Shown here in pieces: positions 33,401-45,396 of a stretch of 64,000 nucleotides of DNA. Each line of letters begins with the position of its first letter. The stretch's first letter is position 1. The notes beneath the pieces were generated by a model. That model did no database searches, was not told where the DNA came from, and worked only from the letters and a program-made list of their open reading frames with translations. A program made the translations under genes and the position numbers. The DNA comes from Coenobita brevimanus. Taxonomy: Eukaryota; Arthropoda; Malacostraca; Decapoda; Coenobitidae. The DNA lies in NCBI GenBank assembly GCA_032717465.1, contig CM064732.1:26241891-26305890 (forward strand), written 5' to 3'.

Positions 33401-33553
33401 CTAAGAATGTCCTTTGTCCGTTCCTTAGTCGTCAACGTATGGTCCGTCCGGGTCCGAGGCGTTTTGTTCGCTTTTTTAGTTAGTTCTTTTTACGGGGTGG
33501 GGCACTAACCCACCACCAACCCTTTTAGTCGCCTCGTACGACAAGCAGGGATC
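30411..33553 (-). mobile_element. RTE-family LINE copy F (nearly full length)
   Basis: The (TCTA)n tail at 30411-30427 and the end CCGACGCCCTAATCCCGC mark the 3' end. The 5' end near 33553 lies inside the leader (ATCCCTGCTTGTCGTACGAGG), about 60 bases short of the leader in copy D. It abuts a different LINE that begins at about 33557. Confidence 0.87.
30439..33435 (-). pseudogene. RTE endonuclease-reverse transcriptase, copy F (broken)
   Basis: The endonuclease frame 32752-33435 is complete in motif content: GTWNVRGVNDEV, LTETK, VYAPTEDR and LIGDMNGKVG. It stops at a TAA (32752-32754) directly after ERKAMID, where copy A reads Tyr. Copy H has the identical stop. The next frame, 32281-32751, holds SDHH. 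The reverse transcriptase pieces are 31424-32251 and 30488-31405, with GKAPGIDGVCGEM, FMDLEKAYDRIER, KQGCVMSPW and [22 protein letters not shown] lies near the C-terminus. There are further breaks near 32260 and 31415. It is the best endonuclease of its subfamily in the window. Confidence 0.87.
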
Positions 33554-33556
33554 ATA

Positions 33557-35388
33557 GAATGGGTTGCACAGCCAGATTCAATTTCAGAAATGAAAGAAAG
33601 AAGATGATTAAAGATAAAAAGATATGCCCAGTAAAAGTAAATGAAAACAAAGCAGCATTTCAGTTTGAAATAAGGAACAAATTTCAGGCCCTAAGTAATG
33701 CTGAATGTGACACTAATGAGCTGAATGACACAGAGTACGAACAAAAGTGCTAAGAAGCAGTAGAGGTAGCAGGAAAGCCTAATACAACAAAAGCCAAGAA
33801 GTATTCAGAAAAGACACTCGAGCTTATGAAAAAAAGAAAGGAAGTGAAAGTAAAGACAAAGAAAGACGAAACAGAACGAGAGGTAAATAAGCTTATCAAC
33901 AAAAGACAAAGAAAAGAAAAAGGAGAGAGAAACGTGGATCAGATCAAAGAAACCATCAAAAATGGAAAAAGTCTGAAACAAGGCAGAAGTAAAATGGCAC
34001 TAGGAAAACAACAAATGACATCACTGAGAAAAAAAAAAAAAAACGGTGAAATCATTAAATGCAGAGATAAGATGGTGAAGAGAGTTGAATAATTTTACAA
34101 AAAACTGTATGCATCAATGACAGTGGTACCAATAGCTAACTTTTCAGTTGACACAAGTGCCGTGGCTTAGTGGGTTAGAGCGCTCCGCTCTGACCGTAGG
34201 GTCGGAGGATCGAATCCACCCAAGGGTCATTGGTAGACATTAGGAAGGGCATCCGGTCATAAAATGCTACATGCTCCAAACCAAAGTCCTCTACCCAGGG
34301 GCAACGCCTTAGCCCTTATCCAAAAAGGGGTACCTGGCGTAAAACTCACAAGTGAAATACCTGAGGTAACACCAGACGAAGTAAATATTTGTCTTAAAAA
34401 TATGAGAAGAGGGAAGGTTCCGGGAAAAGATGGAAGAGTAACAGATTTACTGTTGGATGCCGGAGTAGAAGTACAAAATAGGCTTGCTCATTTATTTACC
34501 CACTGTATAAAACAGAAGAAAATTCCTAAAACATGAAGTAATGCAATAGTTATTTTACTCTACAAAAAAGGTGACTCAAAAGATCTTAGTAACAATCGAC
34601 CCACTAGCTTATTATCAGTCATTTACAGACTCTTCACTAAAGTCCTTATGAACAGAATAACAACAGTTTTGGAGGAAAACCAACCTCGTGAACAGGCAGG
34701 ATTCCGAAGCGGGTATTCGACCATTGATTATCTACATACAATGAACCAGCTAACTGAGAAAACTATAGAATATAATAAACCACTTTGCTTAGGTTTTGTT
34801 GATTATGAAAAGGCTTTCGACTCAGTGGAGCACATAGCAATTATAAATTCATTGCGAGAACAAGGAGTGAATGAGAACATTGTAGACCTGCTCGAAAACA
34901 TATATAAAGAGGGAACTACTACAGTTAAATTACGTAAGGACTCAGAAATAATTAAGATTGAGAAGGGCGTGCGTCAGGGAGATACAATTTCACCAAAATT
35001 ATTTACAGCATGCCTAGAAAGTACTTTCAGAAAGCTAGACTGGGAAAACAAAGGAGTGAACATTGATGGAGAAAAGCTAAACCATTTAAGATTTGCAGAT
35101 GACATTGTCCTAATCTCAGAAACAGCGGAGGCATTGCAGGAAATGCTAAATGACCTGAACAAAGAAAGTCTGAAAGTAGGACTGAAGATGAACCGAAGTA
35201 AAACTAATGTTTAATCCACAAACACCAAAGAGCGTTATCAGAATAAGCGATGAAATTCTTGAAGAAGTTAAGGAGTACAACTACCAGGGACAAATACTAA
35301 AATTAACGAAAGATCATGATAGTGAAATAAAAAGAAGCATTACAGTTGGATGGAAAACTTTCGGTAAACATAGAGACATTTTGAAAAG
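33557..35388 (+). pseudogene. Second RTE-like LINE (type 2), 3'-truncated, with SINE insertion
   Basis: The 5' part (33559-34092) encodes a Lys-rich linker (KTKKDETEREVNKL). After the SINE at 34160-34346 the frame continues with VTPDEVNICLKNMRRGKVPG. After a TGA near 34534 comes REQAGFRSGYSTIDYLHTMN, then FVDYEKAFDSVEH near 34795, KGVRQGDTISPKLF near 34965 and RFADDIVLISET near 35090. The style is that of RTE-clade endonuclease-RT proteins, but clearly different from copies A to H. The endonuclease is absent. At about 35388 the sequence switches abruptly to RTE copy G without losing frame. Confidence 0.75.
34160..34346 (+). mobile_element. tRNA-derived SINE, 187 bp, inside LINE type 2
   Basis: It begins CCGTGGCTTAGTGGGTTAG (A box). 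The B box GGATCGAATCC is at 34207-34217, and AGGAAGGGCATCCGG follows at about 34242. It is flanked by the direct repeat CACAAGTG at 34152-34159 and 34347-34354. Removing it and one repeat restores the host LINE reading frame (FSVDTSEIPEVTPDEV), which independently confirms the borders. It is not a working tRNA gene: the cloverleaf is imperfect and the sequence continues as a SINE body. Confidence 0.85.
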
Positions 35389-36873
35389 AGTGTGTGGTGA
35401 AATGCTGAGGTATGGGGGTGAGATTGTTGTGGAGTGGATATGGAAGTTGTGTAGATTGGCTTGGGAAGAGGGAAGGGCTCCAGAGGACTGGAAATCAGGT
35501 ATAATTGTTCCTTTATACAAAGGAAACGGGAAGAGAGAAGTGTGTGGTAACCGTAGGGGTATTTGCCTACTTAGTGTGACTGGCAAAATATATGGTAGCA
35601 TACTCATTGATAGGGTTAGGCATATGACAGAGGAGCTAGTTGGAGAAGAACAAGGGGGATTTAGGAAGGGATAAGGGTGTGTAGATCAGACATTTGTTCT
35701 AAGATGTTTAGTGGAGAAGTATCTAGAGCAGGGAAAGAAAGTGTATGCTGCCTTCATGGACTTGGAGAAAGCTTATGACAGAATAGATAGGCAAGGTATG
35801 TGGAAGGTATTAAGAATATATGGAGTGGATGGGAAATTGCTGAATGCTGTGAAGAGTATGTACGAAGGAGCTAGGGCTACGGTGCGAGTGGATGGTGAGC
35901 TGAGTTCTTTGATCTCAATGTGGGACTGAAACAAGGTTGTGTGATGTCTCCATGGCTGTTTAATATATACATGGATGGGGTTGTAAAGGAGGTGCAAGGT
36001 AGGGCAGTGGATGTCGGAGTGGCTCTAATGAATGAAGGTAGGATTTGGAAGATCCCGGTGTTGCTGTTTGCTGATTATACAGTATTGTTGAGTGAAGATG
36101 AATGGGAGTTGCAAGGTTTGGTGAATGAATTTGGGACAGTGTGTAGGAGGAGGAAGCTGAAAGTTAATGTAAACATAGGTAAAGTTATGGTGTTTGAGAG
36201 GAATGAAGTCACAGAGTGTGCAGTGAGGTTGGATGGTGAGGATATGGAGAATGTGAGTGCATTCAAGTACTTGAGTAGTGTGATGAGTAAGGATGGAACT
36301 TTGGGGGATGAAGTGCGTGAAAGGGTAAAGCAGGGAAGGAAGGTTGTTGGTTCACTGAAAGCAGTGATGAGAAATAGGAAGGTGAGTATGGAAGTTAAGA
36401 AGTCACTGCATGATAGTATTATGATCCCTACCCTGACGTATGGAAGCGAGGCATGGACCTTGCAAGAGGGGAACAAGTCAAGAGTGAGAGCAGTGGAAAT
36501 GAGTTACTTGAGAGGAGCATGTGGAGTGACTTGGAGGGACAGGCTGACGATTGAAGAAGTGAAGGAACGTTGTGGGGTGGATGTGGATGTGGTTGAGAAG
36601 ATTAGAAGTACACTGATGTGGTTTGGACATGTAGAGAGAATGGAGAATGAAAAACTGACTAAGAGGGTGTATGTAGGTGAGGTGGAGGGAGGGAGAGGGA
36701 GGGGTAGACAGAGGATAAGGTGAAGGGATGGAATTGAGAGGTATATGAGGGGGGGGGGTGAGTTGGGGGGAAGGTAGTCAAATGGTGGGTGACAGAGCGA
36801 CTTGGAGGCGTTTTGTCTGCGGCCACCCTTTGCGGGATTAGGGCGTCGGGCTATAGATATAGATAGATAGATA

Positions 36874-36878
<5 letters not shown>
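35388..36878 (+). pseudogene. RTE LINE copy G, 5'-truncated
   Basis: It starts abruptly at VCGEMLRYGGEIVVEW, fused to LINE type 2. Frames: 35207-35674 (across the junction), 35711-35929 and 35920-36723. Present are FMDLEKAYDRIDR, KQGCVMSPW and TYGSEAW. The catalytic FADD box reads FADY (36069-36080), which replaces the second metal-binding Asp and would inactivate the polymerase. There is a TAA near 35672 and a small deletion near 35906. The frame ends at a TGA (36721-36723) in place of Trp, shared with copy B. A (TAGA)n tail at about 36852-36875 runs into a (TC)n array. Confidence 0.85.
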
Positions 36879-36924
<46 letters not shown>

Positions 36925-36932
36925 CTCTCTTT
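36876..36932. repeat. (TC)n microsatellite
   Basis: CT array directly after the TAGA tail of copy G. Confidence 0.95.
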
Positions 36933-37146
36933 CACCTTTTGCTTTCACCTCCTCCTCTTGCTTCAGTTTTCTCTTTCTGCTGCCTGTGATAAAGACGGTG
37001 AAGACGATGATACTGATGTTCGTAATCCTTGATATCAAGATTTCTCTTCCTCTTCTTCCTCCTGCTGCAGTCCCGTCAGAGAGCGTGTTTCGTGGTCCAG
37101 ATATGCGACGACACAGTTAATTAAGGAGATGGGATAGGAGGGGCAG

Positions 37147-37159
37147 AGAGAGAGAGAGA

Positions 37160-37195
<36 letters not shown>

Positions 37196-37252
37196 AGTGT
37201 AAGCATATGTATTGCATTTTTATTGTATGTATGTTTGTGCGTGTATGTCCCT

Positions 37253-37322
<70 letters not shown>
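37147..37322. repeat. (GA)n and (TG)n microsatellites
   Basis: (GA)n at about 37147-37193 and (TG)n at about 37254-37322. Confidence 0.95.
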
Positions 37323-37325
<3 letters not shown>

Positions 37326-37473
37326 AATCAATAAGTGAAAATTAGCGTGTATGTCTCTGTTTGTGTGTGTGTGTGATAGTATGATGTACGTACCTATATT
37401 TTCTACCGAAGATTATGTGCGTCAGAGTGAACTGTGTTCGTACTTATTCCACCGTACCTGTTTATGGTTATGT

Positions 37474-37478
<5 letters not shown>

Positions 37479-37530
<52 letters not shown>

Positions 37531-37612
37531 GTAATCTGTTGCAGAAAAAATCTACGTCGGGAAATGTCTTCATCTTACTGTGTTTAATTTGCTGCGAAGT
37601 TCAGGTGCACTT

Positions 37613-37646
<34 letters not shown>
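37479..37646. repeat. (TG)n and (ATC)n microsatellites
   Basis: (TG)n at 37479-37529 and (CAT)n at about 37616-37646. Confidence 0.95.
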
Positions 37647-37649
37647 CCA

Positions 37650-38605
37650 TCATCCGGACCTCCTTTCCCACCCTAGGGCAGGGTGAGGAGTAGCAATGTC
37701 CAGACAGCCCAAATGTGTCCAATCCAATGGGGCACGCTTCCATTCACTCATCATTCAAGCCCCCGGAATCCTGGCTCTATCGGATGCGCCAAAAACATTT
37801 ACCACGTTCTGTAGCTTCACATAATCGTATCCGATAGAGTCAATGGCAGTCGTTACACTTTTCATTGCATATTAATGCAATCAGCCTTACATGTCAGATT
37901 TGTCTGTCAGATCCATCAAGCACAGTGACCTTTTTCTCCAGCATCAAGCCACCAAGCAATTTTTTATCCAGCTTAATAGAGACCTTCCGAACCTGGAGGG
38001 GTAGTTGCAATCTCCATTAGCCTCTTGATTATTATGAGGCTTCTCTAAGCTTGTAGAAATCTTCTGAAGAAAATCTAGAAAGTACTGAGAGCGCATAACT
38101 GCCAACACCAATAATATTTAGGAAGTACCGTAATAATTCCTCAATTGACGAACCTCCCCTAAAAAAAAAAAATAATAATAATAATGAATAAATAAATAAA
38201 AGAAAAAATACGATCTCATATACGTTAGTCAATAAATTAATTCTACGGTCTTCGTCTGCTATGTTAACGAGTCTGATATCGCCTACCTCTACCGACGCTA
38301 ATGAAATATATGATTTATTCCTGCATGCGGATCCATATTCACATCCAAATACGATAAACTTTTCCTTGTCCTACTCCTCACCCATCGACCATATTTCATA
38401 GATATAATATTAAAATTATTTGAGATATCTTGTACACAAAGACAAATAGACAGGCAGACAGACGTAAGTGAATCCATAACCTCCTCATACTTCACTAGAG
38501 GAGGGGAAAAAGAAGAAAGTAATGAAAATGAAATGAAGAACGTTATTGAACAGATATTATCATCAGACATTAAAGTTTTCATCAACTACCAGGGCCTTTC
38601 ATAAG
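37650..38605. other. Anonymous sequence, no gene seen
   Basis: No motif-bearing frame. Short A-rich and (AAT)n runs occur at 38160-38185. Some of this may be old repeat sequence that I cannot assign. Confidence 0.35.
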
Positions 38606-38748
<143 letters not shown>

Positions 38749-38780
38749 TCCCGAGGTGCATGGAAAGCTGATGACAGGGA

Positions 38781-41678
38781 GTGCTGGAGCTCCCGTTTCA
38801 TCAGCCCTCAGGACTAGTTCCTGACCATTCCCCTTTGCTGAACTTTTTCAGTGTCTCAGTTACACATAGAGTAGGCCAGCATGCTCTCCAGTACAAATTT
38901 CTCTATCTACACCAAACTACATGCACAGTACACACTACACTTCCTTTTCCAAAAGTCAGAAATTATGGCGTCTCATCACCAAGCCTCGGAGTCCCAAGGG
39001 GGGGGACCATAAATGCCCCCACCATCCGCCCCTCTCCCGGTGACGACTCGAGGTGCCTGGAACCACTGTCTGACTCTCTTCTTCTTCATTTCTGCAACAT
39101 TCGCGGCCTTTCCTCTAACTTTCGCTCTGTTGAGCACCACCTCTCCTCCTCTAAACCTCACCTTCTTTTTCTAACCGAGACTCAGCTGTCTGAGGCAACT
39201 GACAGCAAACCCTTTTCTGTATCCTCCTACTTTCTCTATACTCATTTCAAAGCCAAAGGTGGCTGTTGTGTATATATACGCAACGACTTATCTTGCTCTC
39301 GTGTTCCTGAACTCAATTCTTCTGAATTATCTACACTCTGGCTTCGGTTTTCCTGTCATTCTCTGAAGAAATATGTCTGTGCTGTTTGCTTATCCCCTAA
39401 TTCTACTGACTATCAAAAATTCTTCGACTATCTTACTTCAGTGATGGAACACATTCTATCCATTTCTCCTTTCTCTGAAATCTCCATTCTAGGAGATTTC
39501 AATGTTCACTGCCACCTTTGGCTCTCCTCTCCTTTCACTGATCCACCTGGTGAACAAGCCTACATCTTTTCTATCCTTAATGACCTAGAGCAGCTTGTAC
39601 AGCACCCTACCCGTATCCCTGACCGCCTTGGAGAGAGCTCCAACATACTTGACCTCTTCCTCACAACTAATCCTTCTGCTTACTCTGTTAATCTTTTCTC
39701 TCCGTTGGGCTCCTCCGATCACAACCTTATTACCTTAACGTGTCCTATCACTCCGGTACGGCCTGTGGACCCTCCAGGGAAACGTCGTCTGTGGCATTTT
39801 GGAGCCGCGGACTGGGAGGCCCTCAGGCAGTACTTCTTTGATTTTCCCTGGAATGATTATTGCTTCCATTGCTGTGAGCCATCTGAGTGTGCCTTGCGCA
39901 TTACGGAGGTTATTCTCTCGGGAGTGGAAGCATACATTCCTTTCTCATATCCTTTGACTAACGCAAGAAAGCCTTGGTTTAATCACGCTTGTTCTAATGC
40001 TGTCCGCAACAAGGAGAGGGCCTACAAAAGGTACCGGAGCCAACCCACCCCTGAATCACATCATCTTTACGCTTCTGCCCGGAATCGTGCTAAGTCTGTT
40101 CTTTGCTCTACTAAAAATAATTTCATCCATACTAAATGCTCTCAACTCTCCAACTCGAATTCTTCCCGCTCCTTCTGGCACCTTGCCAAAACTCTTTCTA
40201 GCAACTTTACCTCATCATCCTTCCCTCCTCTTTTCCACTCTGATGGTTCTGTAGCTCTTTCTTCTACTGATAAAGCAGATCTCTTCGCACAGACTTTCTC
40301 CTCCAATTCCACGTTAGACGATTCCGGTGCTGTTCCTCCATCACTTCCCCCCTCTGACTTCCTCATAGCTGACATTAAAATTTCTTCAGCTGATGTATTT
40401 TCTGCCATCACTGGCCTCAGTACTAACAAGGCATATGGGCCTGATGGAGTCCCTCCTGTTGTTCTCAAGAACTGTGCTTCTGTGCTTACACCCTGCCTAG
40501 GCAAACTCTTTTGCCTTTGTCTGTCAACTTGTACGTTTCCTTCTTGCTGGAAGTTTGCTCTCATTCAGCCAGTCCCAAAGAACGGTGACCACTCCCAACC
40601 CTCCAACTATCGTCCAATTGCTTTAACGTCCTGTATTTCAAAAGTTTTTGAGTCAATTCTCAATAGAAAAATTTTAAGGCATCTTTCCTATCACAACCTT
40701 CTTTCCGATCGTCAGTACAGGGTCCGTCAGGGACGCTCCACTGGCGATCTTCTCACCTACCTTTCAGGCTCCTGGTCATCCTCCTTTCGGGACTTTGGCG
40801 AAAGCTTTGCCATTGCACTTGACATCTCAAAGGCTTTCGATCGAGTCTGGCATAAATCTTTAATTTCCAAACTGCCCTCCTACGGTTTATATCCTTCTAT
40901 CTGTGCCTTCATCGCTAGCTTCCTTTCTGGTCGTTCTATAGCCGCTGTTGTAAACGGCCATCGTTCTTCTCCTAGATCTATCAACAGTGGTATTCCTCAG
41001 GGCTTTGTCCTATCACCAACTCTCTTCCTTTTATTCATCAATGATCTTCTAAGCTGTACATCTAACCCTATCCACTCATACGCTGATGATTTCACCCTTC
41101 ACCTTTCCACTCGGTTCCCGCAACGCCCATCTCAACAGTTACTTCAACAAACAAGGGATGAGGTTATGGCACACCTAATGTCTGACTTGGCTCGTATCTC
41201 TGACTGGGGTAAAAATAATATGGTTGTTTTTAATGCATCTAAGACTCAGTTCTTACACGTATCAACCCGACAAAATCTTCCACAGGTATACCCACTAATG
41301 TTTAATAATATTCAGCTTAATCCTGCATCATCCTTGAACATGCTTGGGGTTTCAGTTACTCGGGACTTATCTTGGAAAGATCAGATTACATCTCTTGTAA
41401 AATCTGCTTCCAAGAGATTGGGTGTGCTAAGCCGACTCCGCTCTTTCCTTAACCCTGCACAATTGTTGACTCTATACAGGGGTTTTATCCGCCCCTGTGT
41501 GGAGTACAACTCTCATGTGTGGGGAGGCTCCCCACATGCAGCTCTTCCCAATAGGGTGGAGTCAAAGGCTTTTCGTCTCATTAACTCTCCTCCTCTTACT
41601 GACTTCCTTCAATCTCTGTCTCTTCGCCGCACTGTTGCATCTTTATCTCTTTTCTATCGCTACTTTAATGGTCACTGA
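38781..41678 (+). CDS. CR1/jockey-like endonuclease-reverse transcriptase
   Basis: One open frame of about 965 codons. The endonuclease spans roughly residues 105-310: [23 protein letters not shown] and SSDHN. The linker follows. The reverse transcriptase spans about residues 540-800: [43 protein letters not shown] and [10 protein letters not shown]. The thumb and C-terminus follow, with [12 protein letters not shown]. All endonuclease and RT catalytic residues that I can recognise are present. Motif B has Phe where PQGS is usual. The first codon of the open frame is GTG and no in-frame ATG occurs before about residue 220, so the true start is unclear and the 5' end may be truncated or shifted. 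The frame ends early at TGA (41676-41678), because the expected C-terminal continuation is in another frame. Confidence 0.8.
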   Translation: MLELPFHQPSGLVPDHSPLLNFFSVSVTHRVGQHALQYKFLYLHQTTCTVHTTLPFPKVRNYGVSSPSLGVPRGGTINAPTIRPSPGDDSRCLEPLSDSLLLHFCNIRGLSSNFRSVEHHLSSSKPHLLFLTETQLSEATDSKPFSVSSYFLYTHFKAKGGCCVYIRNDLSCSRVPELNSSELSTLWLRFSCHSLKKYVCAVCLSPNSTDYQKFFDYLTSVMEHILSISPFSEISILGDFNVHCHLWLSSPFTDPPGEQAYIFSILNDLEQLVQHPTRIPDRLGESSNILDLFLTTNPSAYSVNLFSPLGSSDHNLITLTCPITPVRPVDPPGKRRLWHFGAADWEALRQYFFDFPWNDYCFHCCEPSECALRITEVILSGVEAYIPFSYPLTNARKPWFNHACSNAVRNKERAYKRYRSQPTPESHHLYASARNRAKSVLCSTKNNFIHTKCSQLSNSNSSRSFWHLAKTLSSNFTSSSFPPLFHSDGSVALSSTDKADLFAQTFSSNSTLDDSGAVPPSLPPSDFLIADIKISSADVFSAITGLSTNKAYGPDGVPPVVLKNCASVLTPCLGKLFCLCLSTCTFPSCWKFALIQPVPKNGDHSQPSNYRPIALTSCISKVFESILNRKILRHLSYHNLLSDRQYRVRQGRSTGDLLTYLSGSWSSSFRDFGESFAIALDISKAFDRVWHKSLISKLPSYGLYPSICAFIASFLSGRSIAAVVNGHRSSPRSINSGIPQGFVLSPTLFLLFINDLLSCTSNPIHSYADDFTLHLSTRFPQRPSQQLLQQTRDEVMAHLMSDLARISDWGKNNMVVFNASKTQFLHVSTRQNLPQVYPLMFNNIQLNPASSLNMLGVSVTRDLSWKDQITSLVKSASKRLGVLSRLRSFLNPAQLLTLYRGFIRPCVEYNSHVWGGSPHAALPNRVESKAFRLINSPPLTDFLQSLSLRRTVASLSLFYRYFNGH

Positions 41679-41916
41679 ACCGTCTGCTTGCATTCCTCCA
41701 CCTCTACGACGGGCGCGTAGCACCCGTCTGGCAGCAGACTCTCATCATTTTTCTGTCCAACTCTCTAATGCAAGAGTTAACCGTTACTCCCAGTCTTTCA
41801 TTTATGCAACAGGTCAACTCTGGAACTGTCTCTCTCTGTCTGTATTTCCTGCTGCCTATGATTTCCAGTCTTTCAAATGCAGTGTGTCCAGGCATCTCAA
41901 AATGATCGGATCTTGA
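41679..41916 (+). pseudogene. C-terminal part of the CR1-like protein, frameshifted
   Basis: The segment IPPPLRRARSTRLAADSHH to the stop after SRHLKMIGS at 41916 continues the protein above in a different frame. A small indel near 41670-41690 separates them. The old copy at 59.9-60.25 kb preserves the same segment in reverse, so it belongs to the family's protein. Confidence 0.7.
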
Positions 41917-42020
41917 ATTTGGCTCTCTATTGTATTTTGTTTTTCTCTTGGAGGGAACTGTTGTGCGGGCTCATGGCCTTTGGTTCCTTCTTCGTCGCGT
42001 AAATAAATAAATAAATAAAT

Positions 42021-43075
<1,055 letters not shown>

Positions 43076-43078
43076 CAC

Positions 43079-43321
43079 CGCTGGCTCAGTGGTAAAGCTC
43101 TCGCCTGCCATCTGGTTCGAGCCTTGCTCAAGTTGCGAAAATGTTCATTGACGAAGAGGGTGCTTACTGTCCCCCTTGAGTATGAGGATGGGTGCGTGCG
43201 TGTAAGAAAGTCATAGCCTTACGCTTAGGTCAGACTGTGTGGGTTTTTAGTTCTCTTCTGGGGAGGGTAAAAGCTGACGATCACGACCATCACATGATCT
43301 TCTTGATAAACCCGGTGAACT
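43079..43321 (+). mobile_element. tRNA-Gly-like SINE inserted in (CA)n
   Basis: GCTGGCTCAGTGGTAAAGC (A box) followed by TCTCGCCTGCCATCTGG and GGTTCGAGCC (B box) looks like a shortened tRNA-Gly(GCC), whose anticodon arm normally reads CTCGCCTGCCA. The tRNA-like part lacks most of the variable and T-stem region, so it is not a functional tRNA. A body of about 190 bases follows. Both flanks are (CA)n, as expected if the target duplication consists of CA repeats. Confidence 0.65.
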
Positions 43322-43344
43322 ACACACACACACACACACACACG

Positions 43345-44700
43345 ACAGGCTGAAAAGAGTTGGTTTCTGAAGTCTGGAGGTTAAATTTATTTTGCAAAGG
43401 CTAATATTTCAAATAATAAATATATACTCACGGTGATAACTTAGCCATGTAAAAAGCAAATCTCCATTTCTATATGAAAATCATAGCAATCGGATACCCG
43501 ACGCTGCGTAAGACAGTGGCTACTGACTTTTAGGAGGAAAAAAAAAAGGTTTATAAATAAATCATTCATGCACACTCTAGGAAAGTTCTTCATTATGTAC
43601 TCGTTCACCTCTTCGTACGACAGTACCTGAGACAAGTGAGAGTGATTCAGTATCTTTACGCTTACTGATATGGTAACTGGGAGTGAGAGGATGATGTTAT
43701 GGGGAGAGAAGGGTTAGGGGAGCTGCTGATTCAAATCAATCACTTCTTCCGTCTCCACCCTTCTCGCACACAGTTACTAGGTAGGCAGGTGTCTTGCTAC
43801 TGCTTCATTAACATTTGTCACACGTAGTCGATCAAAGTAACGGGAGAATTACTAAGGTATACCTTTCTCCAAGTGAACTAATACTACAATATTCAAACTC
43901 AAGTTTGCTGTAGCATTGCCAGGTAATACACTTTAATTTGGTCAACTATCAGGGTTAAAATGTGGATATGGGATTTCATAATTGGGATTACTATACAATA
44001 TATTGATAAAAGTACCTGTGTGCATGAAATTTATTTTCTTATTTTATTACTCGTCTTTTTCCCGATACATGTAAAGAATATTATTGCACCTGTTTAGTCT
44101 AGCATCCATTAACCTTGATGCACAAGTGTGTCCAAATTATCCCAATTTGGGTACTATAGCCCAAACAGGGAACCATTGGATGAACCAAGGCTATGACTTT
44201 CAAATGCTTCTAGGAGCTATGAATGCATAACCTTGGAAATGGAACGCATAAGAAAAGTAATTAGAGTGCAGTGAAGGATTGTTTTTCTTTTTTTTTTCTT
44301 TAACAACATAGGCAGGAAGAAAATAAAGTTGCTTAGCCATCACATACCTGACGTTTTACCACGTCAAAGACCATTCTGGACGAAATCTGTGTCAACATTA
44401 AACCCTTCAGCCATAACGACTTTTTCTGGCTGCCACCAGATGATGTTGTTCATATTTTGGAGAGATGTCTTCACGTTGAAGGAGTTAGCAGAAATCTTCA
44501 TTAGTCCCGAGCCCGGGAGAGCTATTTTTGCTATATTCTGGCTGATGCCAGACGGCTACAATCACAATACAAAGGTTCTCGGGCGGCGTTGGTGAAGCTG
44601 ATTTTCAAATGGGAATACACTTCAACTGTAAAAACAAATAAATTGATAAATAGCCTACATACTCTAGTAACTTCTACACTGCATTCAAAAATTGAAGTCT
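43345..44700. other. Anonymous sequence, no gene supported
   Basis: Two short minus-strand frames (43441-43635 and 44531-44719) contain a similar LFINLF stretch over AT-rich sequence, which may mark two decayed copies of one repeat. The frame around 44390-44460 (minus) looks protein-like but is broken by stops and is not recognised. Confidence 0.3.
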
Positions 44701-44920
44701 GTTTCTTCCCTTCTCTCATTCACTTATGCTTTCATACATCCTGAGCCGTCAGTCCTCGTCCCTCTCAGTCCTTCACTTCTCTCGTCTCCTTTTTATCCCA
44801 CAGCTTTACTCTCATAAGTCCTACACCTGCGCTCTCCGCCTTCTGTTGCCATGCTCTCTTCTCATGACCCTAAAATTTCTTTCCCTTTTCTCTCCTCTTC
44901 TACTCCTTCCCTCTTCTACT

Positions 44921-44956
<36 letters not shown>

Positions 44957-45395
44957 GTTTACCTCCATGTTATTCCTCTCAGCTGCTTCCCCCTCCCCCC
45001 ATTTTTCTGTTCTTATTTTCTGTCCTTCTCCTCTCCCTTTCAGCCCAGATTCCTATGATCTCTTGCCTTCTCTTCTATTTTTTCTATTCACGTTCTTTCA
45101 CTATTTCAATGCTCTCGTATCGTCCTTGCCGCTTCCTATTGTCCCCCTTTGTTCCCCTGTCTTTAACTGTTCAACTCCTCGTCTCCCACTGATCTTCTCC
45201 CTTCTCCACTCATACTGCCGTCCTATCTCTCCATTCTGTCTTCCCTGCATGCCTTGTCACTTCTTTTTTTTTTCTTCTTCCCGCCCCTATCTTGCTTTCT
45301 TGATTATGTCATTTGAATGCTTAGTGGCGTCTCCCTGGACAACTGACTCTGTACCTCTGTGCCCATTAATCATTTCCGTCTCCTCCATCCACATC
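44700..45395. repeat. Pyrimidine-rich tract with (TC)n
   Basis: C/T-rich plus strand with a pure CT block at 44929-44954. Open frames here are compositional. Confidence 0.65.
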
Positions 45396-45396
45396 T

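Noticed and set aside
34160..34230. Functional tRNA gene
   Set aside because: The A and B boxes are present but the cloverleaf is imperfect and the unit has an 8-bp target duplication and a SINE body. The tRNA-like heads at 43079 and 30257 were rejected as tRNA genes for similar reasons.
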